DNA from: Pseudomonas sp. SL4(2022)
GTDB lineage: Bacteria > Pseudomonadota > Gammaproteobacteria > Pseudomonadales > Pseudomonadaceae
DNA: 64,000 nt
NCBI RefSeq assembly: GCF_026625725.1
Contig: NZ_CP113060.1
Span: 1,866,001-1,930,000, forward strand
Reading direction: 5' to 3'
Made by a program: the position numbers and the translations under genes. Positions 6,902 through 14,747 of the stretch are shown one piece after another; position 1 is the stretch's first letter; the number at the start of each line of letters is the position of its first letter. Under the pieces are notes generated by a model that did no database searches, was not told where the DNA came from, and worked only from the letters and a program-made list of their open reading frames with translations.

Positions 6902-9900
6902 TTTTCTTTGACTCCTCTAAAGCCTTAACCATTTCATCCGGGGTGATATGAGCAACGTTCAGGCCATCACCTGCATAGTATGACAACCCTTCAGTGCTGG
7001 CTGTTCGTGTAAGCCATACCACTTTGCCGTTTTCTTTAACTACCTTTCCGTTCTCATCGCGCTTTTTGACAGGGCTGATGCTCTTGCCCTTGCGTACCCC
7101 TGCGGAGGCGAACTCCATGGCCCAGGCATAAATTGCATCTTCGACACTGCCGTCCCCCTCTAGGTAATTTATGAAAGCCTTGCGCTTAACTTTGATCAGG
7201 TAATTTTCGAAAATATTGTCCTGCACTGTTTCGTCATATTTTAATGAGGTATCGAGCCCTAAGTGTTTAACCGCTGCGGAAAGTGTGTCGGGAATAAGCT
7301 GGTAGCGGCCTGTGGCAAACATGTCCCGATCAGCCTGTTTCTTCTGTACCTCTGCGATGGTCAAGGTTGTCAGGCCGGTTTTGTAGAATGATTTGAGCGG
7401 GGCGGGGTACGTTCGGTTGTAGGCAGAGTAATCATTTTTCGATTCAACCTTGCCGAGTAAATCGGCAAATACGCTATGCGCCCAGCCAGATTTCTTCCCG
7501 TTATTTTGTACTGTGTCAATAAACGCGAGCGGGTGAAAATGGTGAACCTGCTTTGGTAACGCAACTTGCATTGCCCCAGCCAGCTCATCCCAGAACACCA
7601 GATTATCAATACGTTCCTTTTCATGGCGGAGCACTTCCGGGACATCCTCTAGTAACTCTTCTAATCGCTGCCATTTAGGGGCAGATGATTTTGCTTGCCA
7701 CTCGGTCGGATGGTAGCCAATTAGTTTCGACCAACGGTCGCGGAGCTTGTGATTTTTCAAGGCAAGGGATATTTCGTCAGCAGTAACTTTGTCATCCTTG
7801 TTGCCGAGTTGATCAATTTTTAGGTAAAGGTTCTGAAAGAAATCCGGCATTTCCTTCGGGTCGAGAAAGCCGTCGGCGTTATCGTTGCTTTCCTTGATAA
7901 TCTGGAAACCCAATTTTTCCCTATCGTGCTGGCTGATAATTTCTCCGTCAGCCTTGGCGATATAACCATCCACCGGGGTGGTGGCGCTGTTGACTTTGAT
8001 CAGGTACCACTCTTTGTTGTCAGGGGCCTTGAGTAACTTTGCCTGGTTCGCAGCAATCAGGTAGTTCTCGTTTATGACCAGTCCGCTGGGTGTAAACGTC
8101 GGTGCTTCTGCAGTACCACCTTTGTTGTAGATGGTCTTGCCCTTGGTAACGCGTAAGTATTGATTGCCGTCCTTCAATCCCGCCGGGTTCTTCAGGAATG
8201 CTTCCAGATTTGGGTCTGTAGAGAACAGCTCTACGTGAACCTGATGTTGGCTTTTCACCCCGCCTTTGGCACTGGCGAGTGTCTCGTAGAGGCCTAGGTA
8301 GCCAATAGGATCGCCTGCTTTGATTGGGATTTCGCAGGTGACGACGGAGTCGAAGTCACTTGGATCATCGGGTTTAAGCTCAGCCGCATCAGTATCGATG
8401 ACTACCCAAATAGGGCCGGAAGGACACATTGGGGTGTCCCAGAATCCTCCGCTAACGATGGTGCAGGGGGCCATGATCTGCGGGCGGCCTGCCTGAATGA
8501 CTCGCTTTACTGTGCTTGTGGCGTATTCCAATACGGTATTTTCTGCAAGTAAGCCGATTTTTTTCTCGATTGGGTCTTCCGGTTTATTGAAGGCCGGCGC
8601 CCGCTTTTTCAGTTGAGCTTTGACCTGGCCTTTCCAGTAGGTGGGGCGAATGCGTTTTTGTGGTGGGATTTCTTCCGCATAGTGCTCGTCTGTCTTGCCT
8701 GGTTCCGCCTTGCTGATGGCCATCCAGACCACGTCATCTGCTTTGGCTGTTTGTACACCGCCCTTCTTCACATCCTTGCTGAGAATCTTTATCTGAGCCA
8801 GTTCATAGGTAGCGGTATCACCGGGCTTTATCTGATGCCCGGATGTGGCTGAGATCAACTCGAATTCCGCCCCACTATCAATCTGCCCTAGTACGGTACC
8901 AGTCAGGTTTGCTTCCTTACGGACATTGCGGCCCTTGGCTTTTACCTTGAACCGGCGCTGATTCTCACCACTCTGTAGTGGGTAATGCTCAAAAGGCAGC
9001 AGGTGCATATACAGGCTGAAGAATTCAAGTTTGTTGGTTTCTAGCTTCTTGTCTTCTGCCTTCGCTTCAGCTGGGGACGCAGGCGTTAAATCCTTGAAGA
9101 TGGCTTGCTTGTTTCGATCCTTGAGAATCGCATCTTTTTTGTCGAATGCCGCGAACCAGATTTCGCTCGTTGCGGCACGGGTTACCGGATTACCAGCCCG
9201 ATCTTTACCGGGCAATGCAGCCTTGATCGTGGCCAAGGCGAAACGCATATCTTTGGTGTCATGGATTTTGAGAATCTGCAGCTCTGTGCCTGCCGGCATA
9301 AGCGCTTCGAAGTTACCCGTATTACCCAGGACTGTGCTTGCGATATCGCGTCCATAGCGCGAGCTGGCGAGTTGCACGGTCTTACCTACCCACTCGATTT
9401 TGGCAACAGGTTTGCTCTCCGCCGGACGCTTTTGCGATTCATAGGTGTGGCGAACCAGACAGAAGGACGTGGAGTAGCGCAGGTTGTCGCAGCCTTTTTC
9501 GCCCATGAATGTGGACGATAGATAATCCTTGTTCAGCCGGTAAGCGACCACTTCGCCATCTGCCATGCAGCGCACGGCCTGTTTGAGCTTGGCGTGTGGC
9601 ACGCTGGCATCGCTGAAGTGGATGCCCCCATGCCAGAAACCGTTGTTGCCTAGGATGTAGTGGCCGGATTTTTCCTTCTCTAATTCTTTGTAAAGCTCTT
9701 CAAGGGTGTAGTGGTTGCCGTCGACCTTGCGAATGGGGAATTGATATTTCTTGTCATCGGTCGATGAGGTATTTGACGGCCATGTGCCGGGCTTTATATT
9801 GCCGTTCACGATGTCTTTTATGTATTTTTCGAACTGTGTACGCTCAAGTTCGGCGTGTGTATGTATTGCGTATGTTGGTTTTCCTTCGCCATCAGTCCTG

Positions 9901-10292
9901 TACTGAATACCTATGGGCTGCCCGTACTCTACGTATTGTCCATCTTTGACTTTGAAATTGGTATCTAAATGAAGTACTTGTCCAAGCAGGTCATCGTATT
10001 TTTCGGTGCTATATATTTTAACTGTTCCGTAAGACTTAAAAGTCTTTACAAAGCCTGCGACAGGGCACGGAACATCAATAGACTTGTTGCTGCCATTTAC
10101 AAGTAAAACGAAATCTTTTTTTACCAGTCTGCGGCCGCCTGGCTCATTTGTTCGGATTTCTTCTAGATGCCCATCAGTTTCGTCATACTCACGCTTTGGC
10201 TCTCTAGCTTTTGATGGATGGTGTTTCTCCAGGTCTTCATAGGATTTGACCGGTTCAATACCATTTGTTCCGCTCTCTACTATTGTGTACAT
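6891..10292 (-). CDS. Large mosaic cell-wall-active T6SS effector candidate
   Basis: A 1133-residue protein without a signal peptide, downstream of vgrG. Residues ~65-155 look like an M23 (LytM) metallopeptidase fold ending in an HxH motif (AIHTHAEL). A second LytM-like region starts at ~217 (FWHGGIHFSD) and resumes near 665-700 (HQVHVELF), interrupted by SH3-like segments; several metal ligands are altered, so these parts may bind wall rather than cut it. Residues ~800-815 contain an EF-hand-like loop (NDNADGFLDPKE). The last ~180 residues resemble a lysozyme-type fold, with a candidate catalytic Glu near 950 (KVESKNDYSAYN) and ATGRYQLIPDTL near 993. Base composition is AT-richer than the T6SS core. 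Delivery by the neighbouring VgrG and peptidoglycan hydrolysis in the target periplasm are inferred. Confidence 0.7.
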   Translation of the reverse strand: MYTIVESGTNGIEPVKSYEDLEKHHPSKAREPKREYDETDGHLEEIRTNEPGGRRLVKKDFVLLVNGSNKSIDVPCPVAGFVKTFKSYGTVKIYSTEKYDDLLGQVLHLDTNFKVKDGQYVEYGQPIGIQYRTDGEGKPTYAIHTHAELERTQFEKYIKDIVNGNIKPGTWPSNTSSTDDKKYQFPIRKVDGNHYTLEELYKELEKEKSGHYILGNNGFWHGGIHFSDASVPHAKLKQAVRCMADGEVVAYRLNKDYLSSTFMGEKGCDNLRYSTSFCLVRHTYESQKRPAESKPVAKIEWVGKTVQLASSRYGRDIASTVLGNTGNFEALMPAGTELQILKIHDTKDMRFALATIKAALPGKDRAGNPVTRAATSEIWFAAFDKKDAILKDRNKQAIFKDLTPASPAEAKAEDKKLETNKLEFFSLYMHLLPFEHYPLQSGENQRRFKVKAKGRNVRKEANLTGTVLGQIDSGAEFELISATSGHQIKPGDTATYELAQIKILSKDVKKGGVQTAKADDVVWMAISKAEPGKTDEHYAEEIPPQKRIRPTYWKGQVKAQLKKRAPAFNKPEDPIEKKIGLLAENTVLEYATSTVKRVIQAGRPQIMAPCTIVSGGFWDTPMCPSGPIWVVIDTDAAELKPDDPSDFDSVVTCEIPIKAGDPIGYLGLYETLASAKGGVKSQHQVHVELFSTDPNLEAFLKNPAGLKDGNQYLRVTKGKTIYNKGGTAEAPTFTPSGLVINENYLIAANQAKLLKAPDNKEWYLIKVNSATTPVDGYIAKADGEIISQHDREKLGFQIIKESNDNADGFLDPKEMPDFFQNLYLKIDQLGNKDDKVTADEISLALKNHKLRDRWSKLIGYHPTEWQAKSSAPKWQRLEELLEDVPEVLRHEKERIDNLVFWDELAGAMQVALPKQVHHFHPLAFIDTVQNNGKKSGWAHSVFADLLGKVESKNDYSAYNRTYPAPLKSFYKTGLTTLTIAEVQKKQADRDMFATGRYQLIPDTLSAAVKHLGLDTSLKYDETVQDNIFENYLIKVKRKAFINYLEGDGSVEDAIYAWAMEFASAGVRKGKSISPVKKRDENGKVVKENGKVVWLTRTASTEGLSYYAGDGLNVAHITPDEMVKALEESKKNGK

Positions 10293-10337
10293 GCTAATTC
10301 CTTGTCGCGTTGCGCAACTATAATCTTGTAATGTCTA

Positions 10338-10859
10338 TTAAATTCCGCATGCTTCTCCAAGAAGCTGTAGTTTATAAATTTTTCCTGAGGCTTCTAGTTC
10401 TGCTTCTATTGTCCGGTCATGCGACTCTTGATATTCGCTGTAATTACTTTTATTAATTATATTTATTTTCAGCGATAGACCTTCTTGTTTGTTTTTGTAG
10501 GTCGATTTTTCATTGTCCCTAGTTGTTAGGGATAGTTCGGTGATTTGATTGTTATGTTTTACATATATGTATTTTTCATCTACCTCTACTAATAACGATT
10601 CAGCATTCGTGCTGGGTCTGACTTTGCTGTTTTCAGTGTAGCTGCAAGTCCATACGCCAGGTGTGTCATGCTGTTGCTCTTGGAATGCGCGAATGGCTTC
10701 CTTGTACTCAAAGCTTTGAAATTCATTTAATGGTTTGCTACTGCAAGCGGTGCTGAACAGTAATATACTTACTAGAAAAACTAGTTTAGTTGTTTTCTCT
10801 GTGAAATTATTTTTGCTTTGTATTTTGGTACTTGTTTTCATCGAAGTTCGCTCGTTCAA
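10338..10859 (-). CDS. AT-rich lipoprotein in the vgrG effector module
   Basis: A 173-residue protein with a lipoprotein signal: a hydrophobic stretch (LVFLVSILLFSTAC) ends in a cysteine near residue 39, followed by Ser-Ser. Start may instead be the second Met (10841), which shortens the long N-region. The mature part has one further Cys pair candidate (VWTCSYTEN and GEACGI at the C-terminus). It lies between vgrG and the effector gene. It could be a second immunity factor anchored in the membrane, or an accessory protein; no family is recognised. The gene is markedly AT-rich compared with vgrG, which suggests recent acquisition with the effector. Confidence 0.6.
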   Translation of the reverse strand: MNERTSMKTSTKIQSKNNFTEKTTKLVFLVSILLFSTACSSKPLNEFQSFEYKEAIRAFQEQQHDTPGVWTCSYTENSKVRPSTNAESLLVEVDEKYIYVKHNNQITELSLTTRDNEKSTYKNKQEGLSLKINIINKSNYSEYQESHDRTIEAELEASGKIYKLQLLGEACGI

Positions 10860-10885
10860 ATTTTGGTTAATTAGTTATGAAGTAA

Positions 10886-12934
10886 TTATTCAGAAAAAAG
10901 GAAAAATGCCTGAGGCTGGTTTTCAGTTTTTTGCAGTGAGTTCATCAACGCCTCATCCAACAAACTCCCCGCCTTATCGCTATCCGCCGCGCCCGGCAGC
11001 ACCGGCGGTTTGATGCCGATCCCTGAGCCTTTGCCCGCTGCGCCGCCGGCGTTGATTTTGGCGATGGGGCCGCTGAGGGTGATGCCGCTGGGGTCGAGTT
11101 TGATAAAGCTGCCGCCGGCTTTGAGGGTCAGTTCGGTGCCGGCTTCGATGACCATCTTTTGCCCGGCTTTGAGGTGGATTTCGCGGCCGGCTTTGGTCAG
11201 TTGGGCGGTGCCGAGTTTGATGTGCTGGTTCTGCCCGACGGTAAGGTGGTCGTCGGGTTTGACTTCGACCTTGCGTTCGGTTTTGACCGTGAGGTTTTCT
11301 TCGTCTTTGAGCTCGGTGTAGCTGTTGGCTTCGACGGTGTCGTGGCGTTCGTGACCGACACGGATCTTCTGGTTGTGCTCGATGTTTTCATCCCAGTCGC
11401 GCTGGGCGTGCAGGTAGATCTGCTCGGCACCTTTCTTGTCTTCGATGCGTAGCTCGTTGTAGCCGCCACCGCCTGGCGTGCTGAGGGTTTTGAATACGCT
11501 GCGGGTCTTGTTCGCTGGCAGGTCGTAAGGCACCACGTGTTCGGCGTGGTACAGGCAGCCGGTGACCAGCGGTTGGTCGGGGTCGCCTTCGAGGAAGGTC
11601 ACCAGCACTTCCATGCCGATCCGTGGGATGGCGATGCCGCCGTAGCCATCACCGGCCCAGCTGGAAGCCACGCGCAGCCAGCAACTGGTGGTGTCGTCGG
11701 CTTGGCCTTCACGGTCCCAGAAAAATTGCACCTTGATTCGGCCGTATTCGTCGCAGTGGATTTCCTCACCCGCGGGGCCGGTGACCACGGCGGTTTGGCT
11801 GCCCAGGACTTTGGGTTTTGGGTGGGCCAATGGCGGGCGGAAGGGCACATCCCAGGGCGTGGCGGTGAAGTGGTTGCGGTAGCCCTGCTGGAAACCATCA
11901 CTGGCGGCGGTATGGCTGGTGACTGACTCTTCCAACACCTGCGGCTGTTTGCCCTGGTGGATCACCTCGTGCAGCAGCCAGAGATCGTTGTAGTCTTGGC
12001 GCGGGTGGTCGGAGAGTTCCAGAAAGTGCCCGCTGAGCAGTTTCGGCTGATCGCCCCGGCCTTCGGCCAGGCGGTAATCGGTGCGGTGGCGTTCGAGGTG
12101 GCGTTGGCTGAGGTGCTTGCCGCGCGCACGGTCGATAAAGCGGCCGGGGTAGTCGTAATCCTCAAGGTCCGGCAGCGGCGTGGCCTCGGGGTCGCGCTCT
12201 TCCTTGAAGGTGGCTTCCATCAGCAGGCGCGGTTGCTCGAAGTCGTAATCGCGGCGGGTGATGCGGCTGGTGCGGGTTTCCAGGCGTACGGCAAAGCGCT
12301 TGATCACCGGCTCATCGGCGGTCATGCCGTTGTCCTGCAAATAAGCGGTGGGCTGGCCGAGTTTGCCGAAGGCGCTCTGGTCATCGCCGAAGACAATGGC
12401 ATGGCCTTTGGCGCTGTGCTGGAAGTGGTAATGAATGCCTTCTTCCTCGCACAGGCGCTGGACGAAGTGCAGGTCGCTCTCGTCGTACTGCACGCAGTAG
12501 TCGCGCGCGGGATAAACCGTTGGGCCGAGCAGGAACTGGTAATCACCTTCAACGATGCCGTGTTCCTGCAGCACCTGAGCAACGATCTGCGGCACCGTCA
12601 GGTGCTGGAAGATCCGTTGATTGGTGCGCAGGGCCAGGTAGCTCAGCTGCGGCACGATGCTCAGTTTGTAGCGGGTCAGGCGTTTGCCGGATTCAGCCTG
12701 GGCGACCTGATAGATCAGGCCGTGAATGCCCAAGCCGTCTGGAGTAAAAGCGAGAAAGGCACGCTGATGCAGCAGGCTCTGCAGATCCAGCTCGGCGTTC
12801 TCGCTGATCAGTTCCAGTTCGAAACGGTAGGGCTGGCTGATGGCTTCGCGGCCGCTGAACTCAAGCACTTGCAGGTCGTGCTCAAGGCCTTCGATGCTCA
12901 GGCTGAAGTGGGTTTCATTGGCCGGGTTGAACAT
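10886..12934 (-). CDS. vgrG: VgrG spike protein (TssI), short type
   Basis: A 682-residue VgrG that forms the trimeric spike on the T6SS tube. The N-terminal part is the gp27-like region (FSLSIEGLEHDLQVLEFSGR; DESDLHFVQRLCEEEGIHYH near residue 160). The gp5-like OB fold and beta-helix follow (GRIKVQFFWDREGQ; SSWAGDGYGGIAIPRIGMEV; EGDPDQPLVTGCLYH). The start is taken at the ATG of MFNPANE (12934), because AAGGA lies 7 bases upstream; the other ATG at 12940 is too close. The C-terminus ends soon after the beta-helix with a ~35-residue tail and no transthyretin-like adaptor. It lies behind the kinase gene and ahead of the effector, which it probably delivers. Its core is very similar to the second VgrG in this locus. 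Confidence 0.95.
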   Translation of the reverse strand: MFNPANETHFSLSIEGLEHDLQVLEFSGREAISQPYRFELELISENAELDLQSLLHQRAFLAFTPDGLGIHGLIYQVAQAESGKRLTRYKLSIVPQLSYLALRTNQRIFQHLTVPQIVAQVLQEHGIVEGDYQFLLGPTVYPARDYCVQYDESDLHFVQRLCEEEGIHYHFQHSAKGHAIVFGDDQSAFGKLGQPTAYLQDNGMTADEPVIKRFAVRLETRTSRITRRDYDFEQPRLLMEATFKEERDPEATPLPDLEDYDYPGRFIDRARGKHLSQRHLERHRTDYRLAEGRGDQPKLLSGHFLELSDHPRQDYNDLWLLHEVIHQGKQPQVLEESVTSHTAASDGFQQGYRNHFTATPWDVPFRPPLAHPKPKVLGSQTAVVTGPAGEEIHCDEYGRIKVQFFWDREGQADDTTSCWLRVASSWAGDGYGGIAIPRIGMEVLVTFLEGDPDQPLVTGCLYHAEHVVPYDLPANKTRSVFKTLSTPGGGGYNELRIEDKKGAEQIYLHAQRDWDENIEHNQKIRVGHERHDTVEANSYTELKDEENLTVKTERKVEVKPDDHLTVGQNQHIKLGTAQLTKAGREIHLKAGQKMVIEAGTELTLKAGGSFIKLDPSGITLSGPIAKINAGGAAGKGSGIGIKPPVLPGAADSDKAGSLLDEALMNSLQKTENQPQAFFLFSE

Positions 12935-12980
12935 GGTCATTTCCTTGTTGAAAGATCATCCATTGATGTCGCGAGGTGCC

Positions 12981-13010
12981 GTTGGGCTTCGTGCCTCAGC
13001 GCCAACCTAC
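12981..13010. repeat. Palindromic repeat overlapping the kinase stop codon
   Basis: GTTGGGC (12981-12987) and GCCAAC (13001-13006) form an imperfect inverted repeat followed by CTACG. On the minus strand it reads CGTAGGTTGGCGCTGAGG, closely like the copy at 158-193. Its TAG is the stop codon of the kinase gene. Confidence 0.65.
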
Positions 13011-14008
13011 GTGTTGCCTCGCTGTAGCCACCGCCGCCAGCCGCTGGGTGCGGGCTGGCGAAACACCTCAAGCAACTGCGCGCAACTGAGGCTGCGCTGC
13101 GCTTCATCGAACGCCAGCGCGGTGCGCAGGGCGGGCCAGCAATGCGCCGGTAACTGCTCAGGGCGTTGCAGCTGTTTATCCAGCTCCATGGCCTTGGCCT
13201 GTTTGGCGCTTTGCCGGCTGAACGGGTGGCGACCACTGGCCAGCTCATACAGTACGCACGCCACGGCATAGACATCGGCTGCGGCAGTCAGCGGTGCGCC
13301 GTCGAGTAATTCCAGGGCGGCGTAGCGCGGCGTCCAGGCGGTAAAGCGGTTGCGGCACAGGCGCGGCAAGCCGGGTAACAGGCCTTCCACGGGCTGGCCG
13401 AGACCATAATCGAACAGGCGCAGGCCGTCTTCGGCGAGCATCACATTGCTGGGCTTCAGGTCGCCATGCAGCACGCCGAGGCTGTGCGAATAGCTCAGGG
13501 CGTCAAGCAGGGCGATGGCGATTTCCTGCAGCTCGCTCCAGGGCAGACCCTCGGGGCGATCACTGAGCAGTTGATCCAGCGTCAGGCCCTTGAGCAGCTC
13601 CAGGGTGAGGAAGGCGCGCTGGCTGTGCACATCCACCTCGAAGCCGAACAGACGCACCACATGCGGGTGGTTGAGTCGCGCGGTGAGGGCGAACTCGCTG
13701 TACAGCAGCGCGTTGGCGTCCGGGTATTCGGCGAAGTCATCGCTGAGGGTTTTCAGCGCCACGTACGGCTCGGGGTCACCGAACTGTTCGCGCAACAGAT
13801 CACGGGCGCGATACACCGCACCCATGCCGCCGACCCCGAGCAGGCGCTCGATCTTGTAGCGGCCGCCGAGTACTTCCGGCAGTTCGCTGAGCACTTCGCG
13901 CGGGGCTTGCGTGGCCGGTTTGGCGGCCGTCGCGGCCAGGGCGAAGTAGGTCAGGTCGCTGGCCGGGGGGCTTGCCAGCGGCAGGTCGTCGAGCAGCTGT
14001 TCACTCAT
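13007..14008 (-). CDS. stk1: T6SS-associated serine/threonine kinase (Stk1-like)
   Basis: A 333-residue Hanks-type kinase, probably cytoplasmic, since no membrane segment follows the kinase domain. Key residues are visible: glycine loop LLGVGGMGAVYRARD near residue 60, ATP-binding Lys in YVALKTLSDD, catalytic loop LHGDLKPSNVML (HGD in place of HRD) and metal-binding LFDYGLGQP (DYG in place of DFG). It is encoded next to a PP2C phosphatase, as in H2-type T6SS clusters, where such pairs control assembly after translation; Fha is a likely phosphorylation target. The stop codon is contributed by a repeat element. Confidence 0.92.
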   Translation of the reverse strand: MSEQLLDDLPLASPPASDLTYFALAATAAKPATQAPREVLSELPEVLGGRYKIERLLGVGGMGAVYRARDLLREQFGDPEPYVALKTLSDDFAEYPDANALLYSEFALTARLNHPHVVRLFGFEVDVHSQRAFLTLELLKGLTLDQLLSDRPEGLPWSELQEIAIALLDALSYSHSLGVLHGDLKPSNVMLAEDGLRLFDYGLGQPVEGLLPGLPRLCRNRFTAWTPRYAALELLDGAPLTAAADVYAVACVLYELASGRHPFSRQSAKQAKAMELDKQLQRPEQLPAHCWPALRTALAFDEAQRSLSCAQLLEVFRQPAPSGWRRWLQRGNT

Positions 14009-14018
14009 CCGTGAGTCC

Positions 14019-14747
14019 TCATCGGCGGATCACCACCGCACTCAGGTTGTCCCGCGCCGGGCCGTCGAGGGCCAGTTGGAATAACCGATTCAGAGTCAGC
14101 TGCGGTGACGGCAGGTTTAGCGCTGCGCCGATGTCGTCGACGGATACGCCTTGGTACAGGCCATCGCTGCACAGCAGAAAGGCATCGCCAGGCAGCACAT
14201 CCAGTTCGAGAATCTCCAGCTTCAGCTCGTCACTGGCACCAATGGCGCGGGTCAGGGCGTGCGCTGCCGGGTGTCGCGCGGCTTCGCTGGGGCTCAGTTG
14301 CTGTTCATCGATCAGCTGCTGCAGCAACGAGTGATCGCGGCTGAGCTGATACAGCCTGCTGCCGCGCCACAGGTAGCAGCGGCTGTCGCCGGCCCACACG
14401 CAGGCGGCACGGTCGCCTTCGATCAGCAGGGCCACCACCGTGCTGCCGATCACAGGGTCCGGGTGGGCGGCGGTGACCGTCAGCTCCTGGCCGAGGCGAC
14501 GGTTGAGCGCGTGCAGGCGCTTGCGCAGCTCATCCAGACGCTGTGGCAAATCACCTGCGCTCGGCTCGGCCAGCTGCTCGACAATCAGGCGGCTGGCCAG
14601 GGCACCGTTTTGGTGCCCGCCCATGCCGTCGGCCACCACCCACAGGCCCTGTTCCGGCAGGGCGAGAAAGGCATCCTCGTTGCGCGCCCGCACCTTGCCG
14701 GTGTCGGTACGCGCCGCGCTGCGCCAGCGGTTGGCAACCTCCTGCAT
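14019..14747 (-). CDS. stp1: PP2C-type phosphatase of the T6SS (Stp1-like)
   Basis: A 242-residue metal-dependent Ser/Thr phosphatase of the PP2C family. The motifs RARNEDAFL, VVADGMGGHQNG (metal-binding Asp and Gly), LLCSDGLYQGV and ARDNLSAVVIR occur in the expected order from residue ~20 to the C-terminus. It has no membrane segment. The start codon overlaps the tssM stop and the kinase gene begins 10 bases after its stop, so kinase and phosphatase are made together. It probably reverses the phosphorylation set by the adjacent kinase. Confidence 0.93.
   Translation of the reverse strand: MQEVANRWRSAARTDTGKVRARNEDAFLALPEQGLWVVADGMGGHQNGALASRLIVEQLAEPSAGDLPQRLDELRKRLHALNRRLGQELTVTAAHPDPVIGSTVVALLIEGDRAACVWAGDSRCYLWRGSRLYQLSRDHSLLQQLIDEQQLSPSEAARHPAAHALTRAIGASDELKLEILELDVLPGDAFLLCSDGLYQGVSVDDIGAALNLPSPQLTLNRLFQLALDGPARDNLSAVVIRR

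Noticed and set aside
13007..14008. Kinase as an inactive pseudokinase because HRD and DFG are altered
   Set aside because: The catalytic Asp and Asn of HGDLKPSN, the ATP-binding Lys and the metal-binding Asp of DYG are all present; these variants are common in active bacterial kinases.
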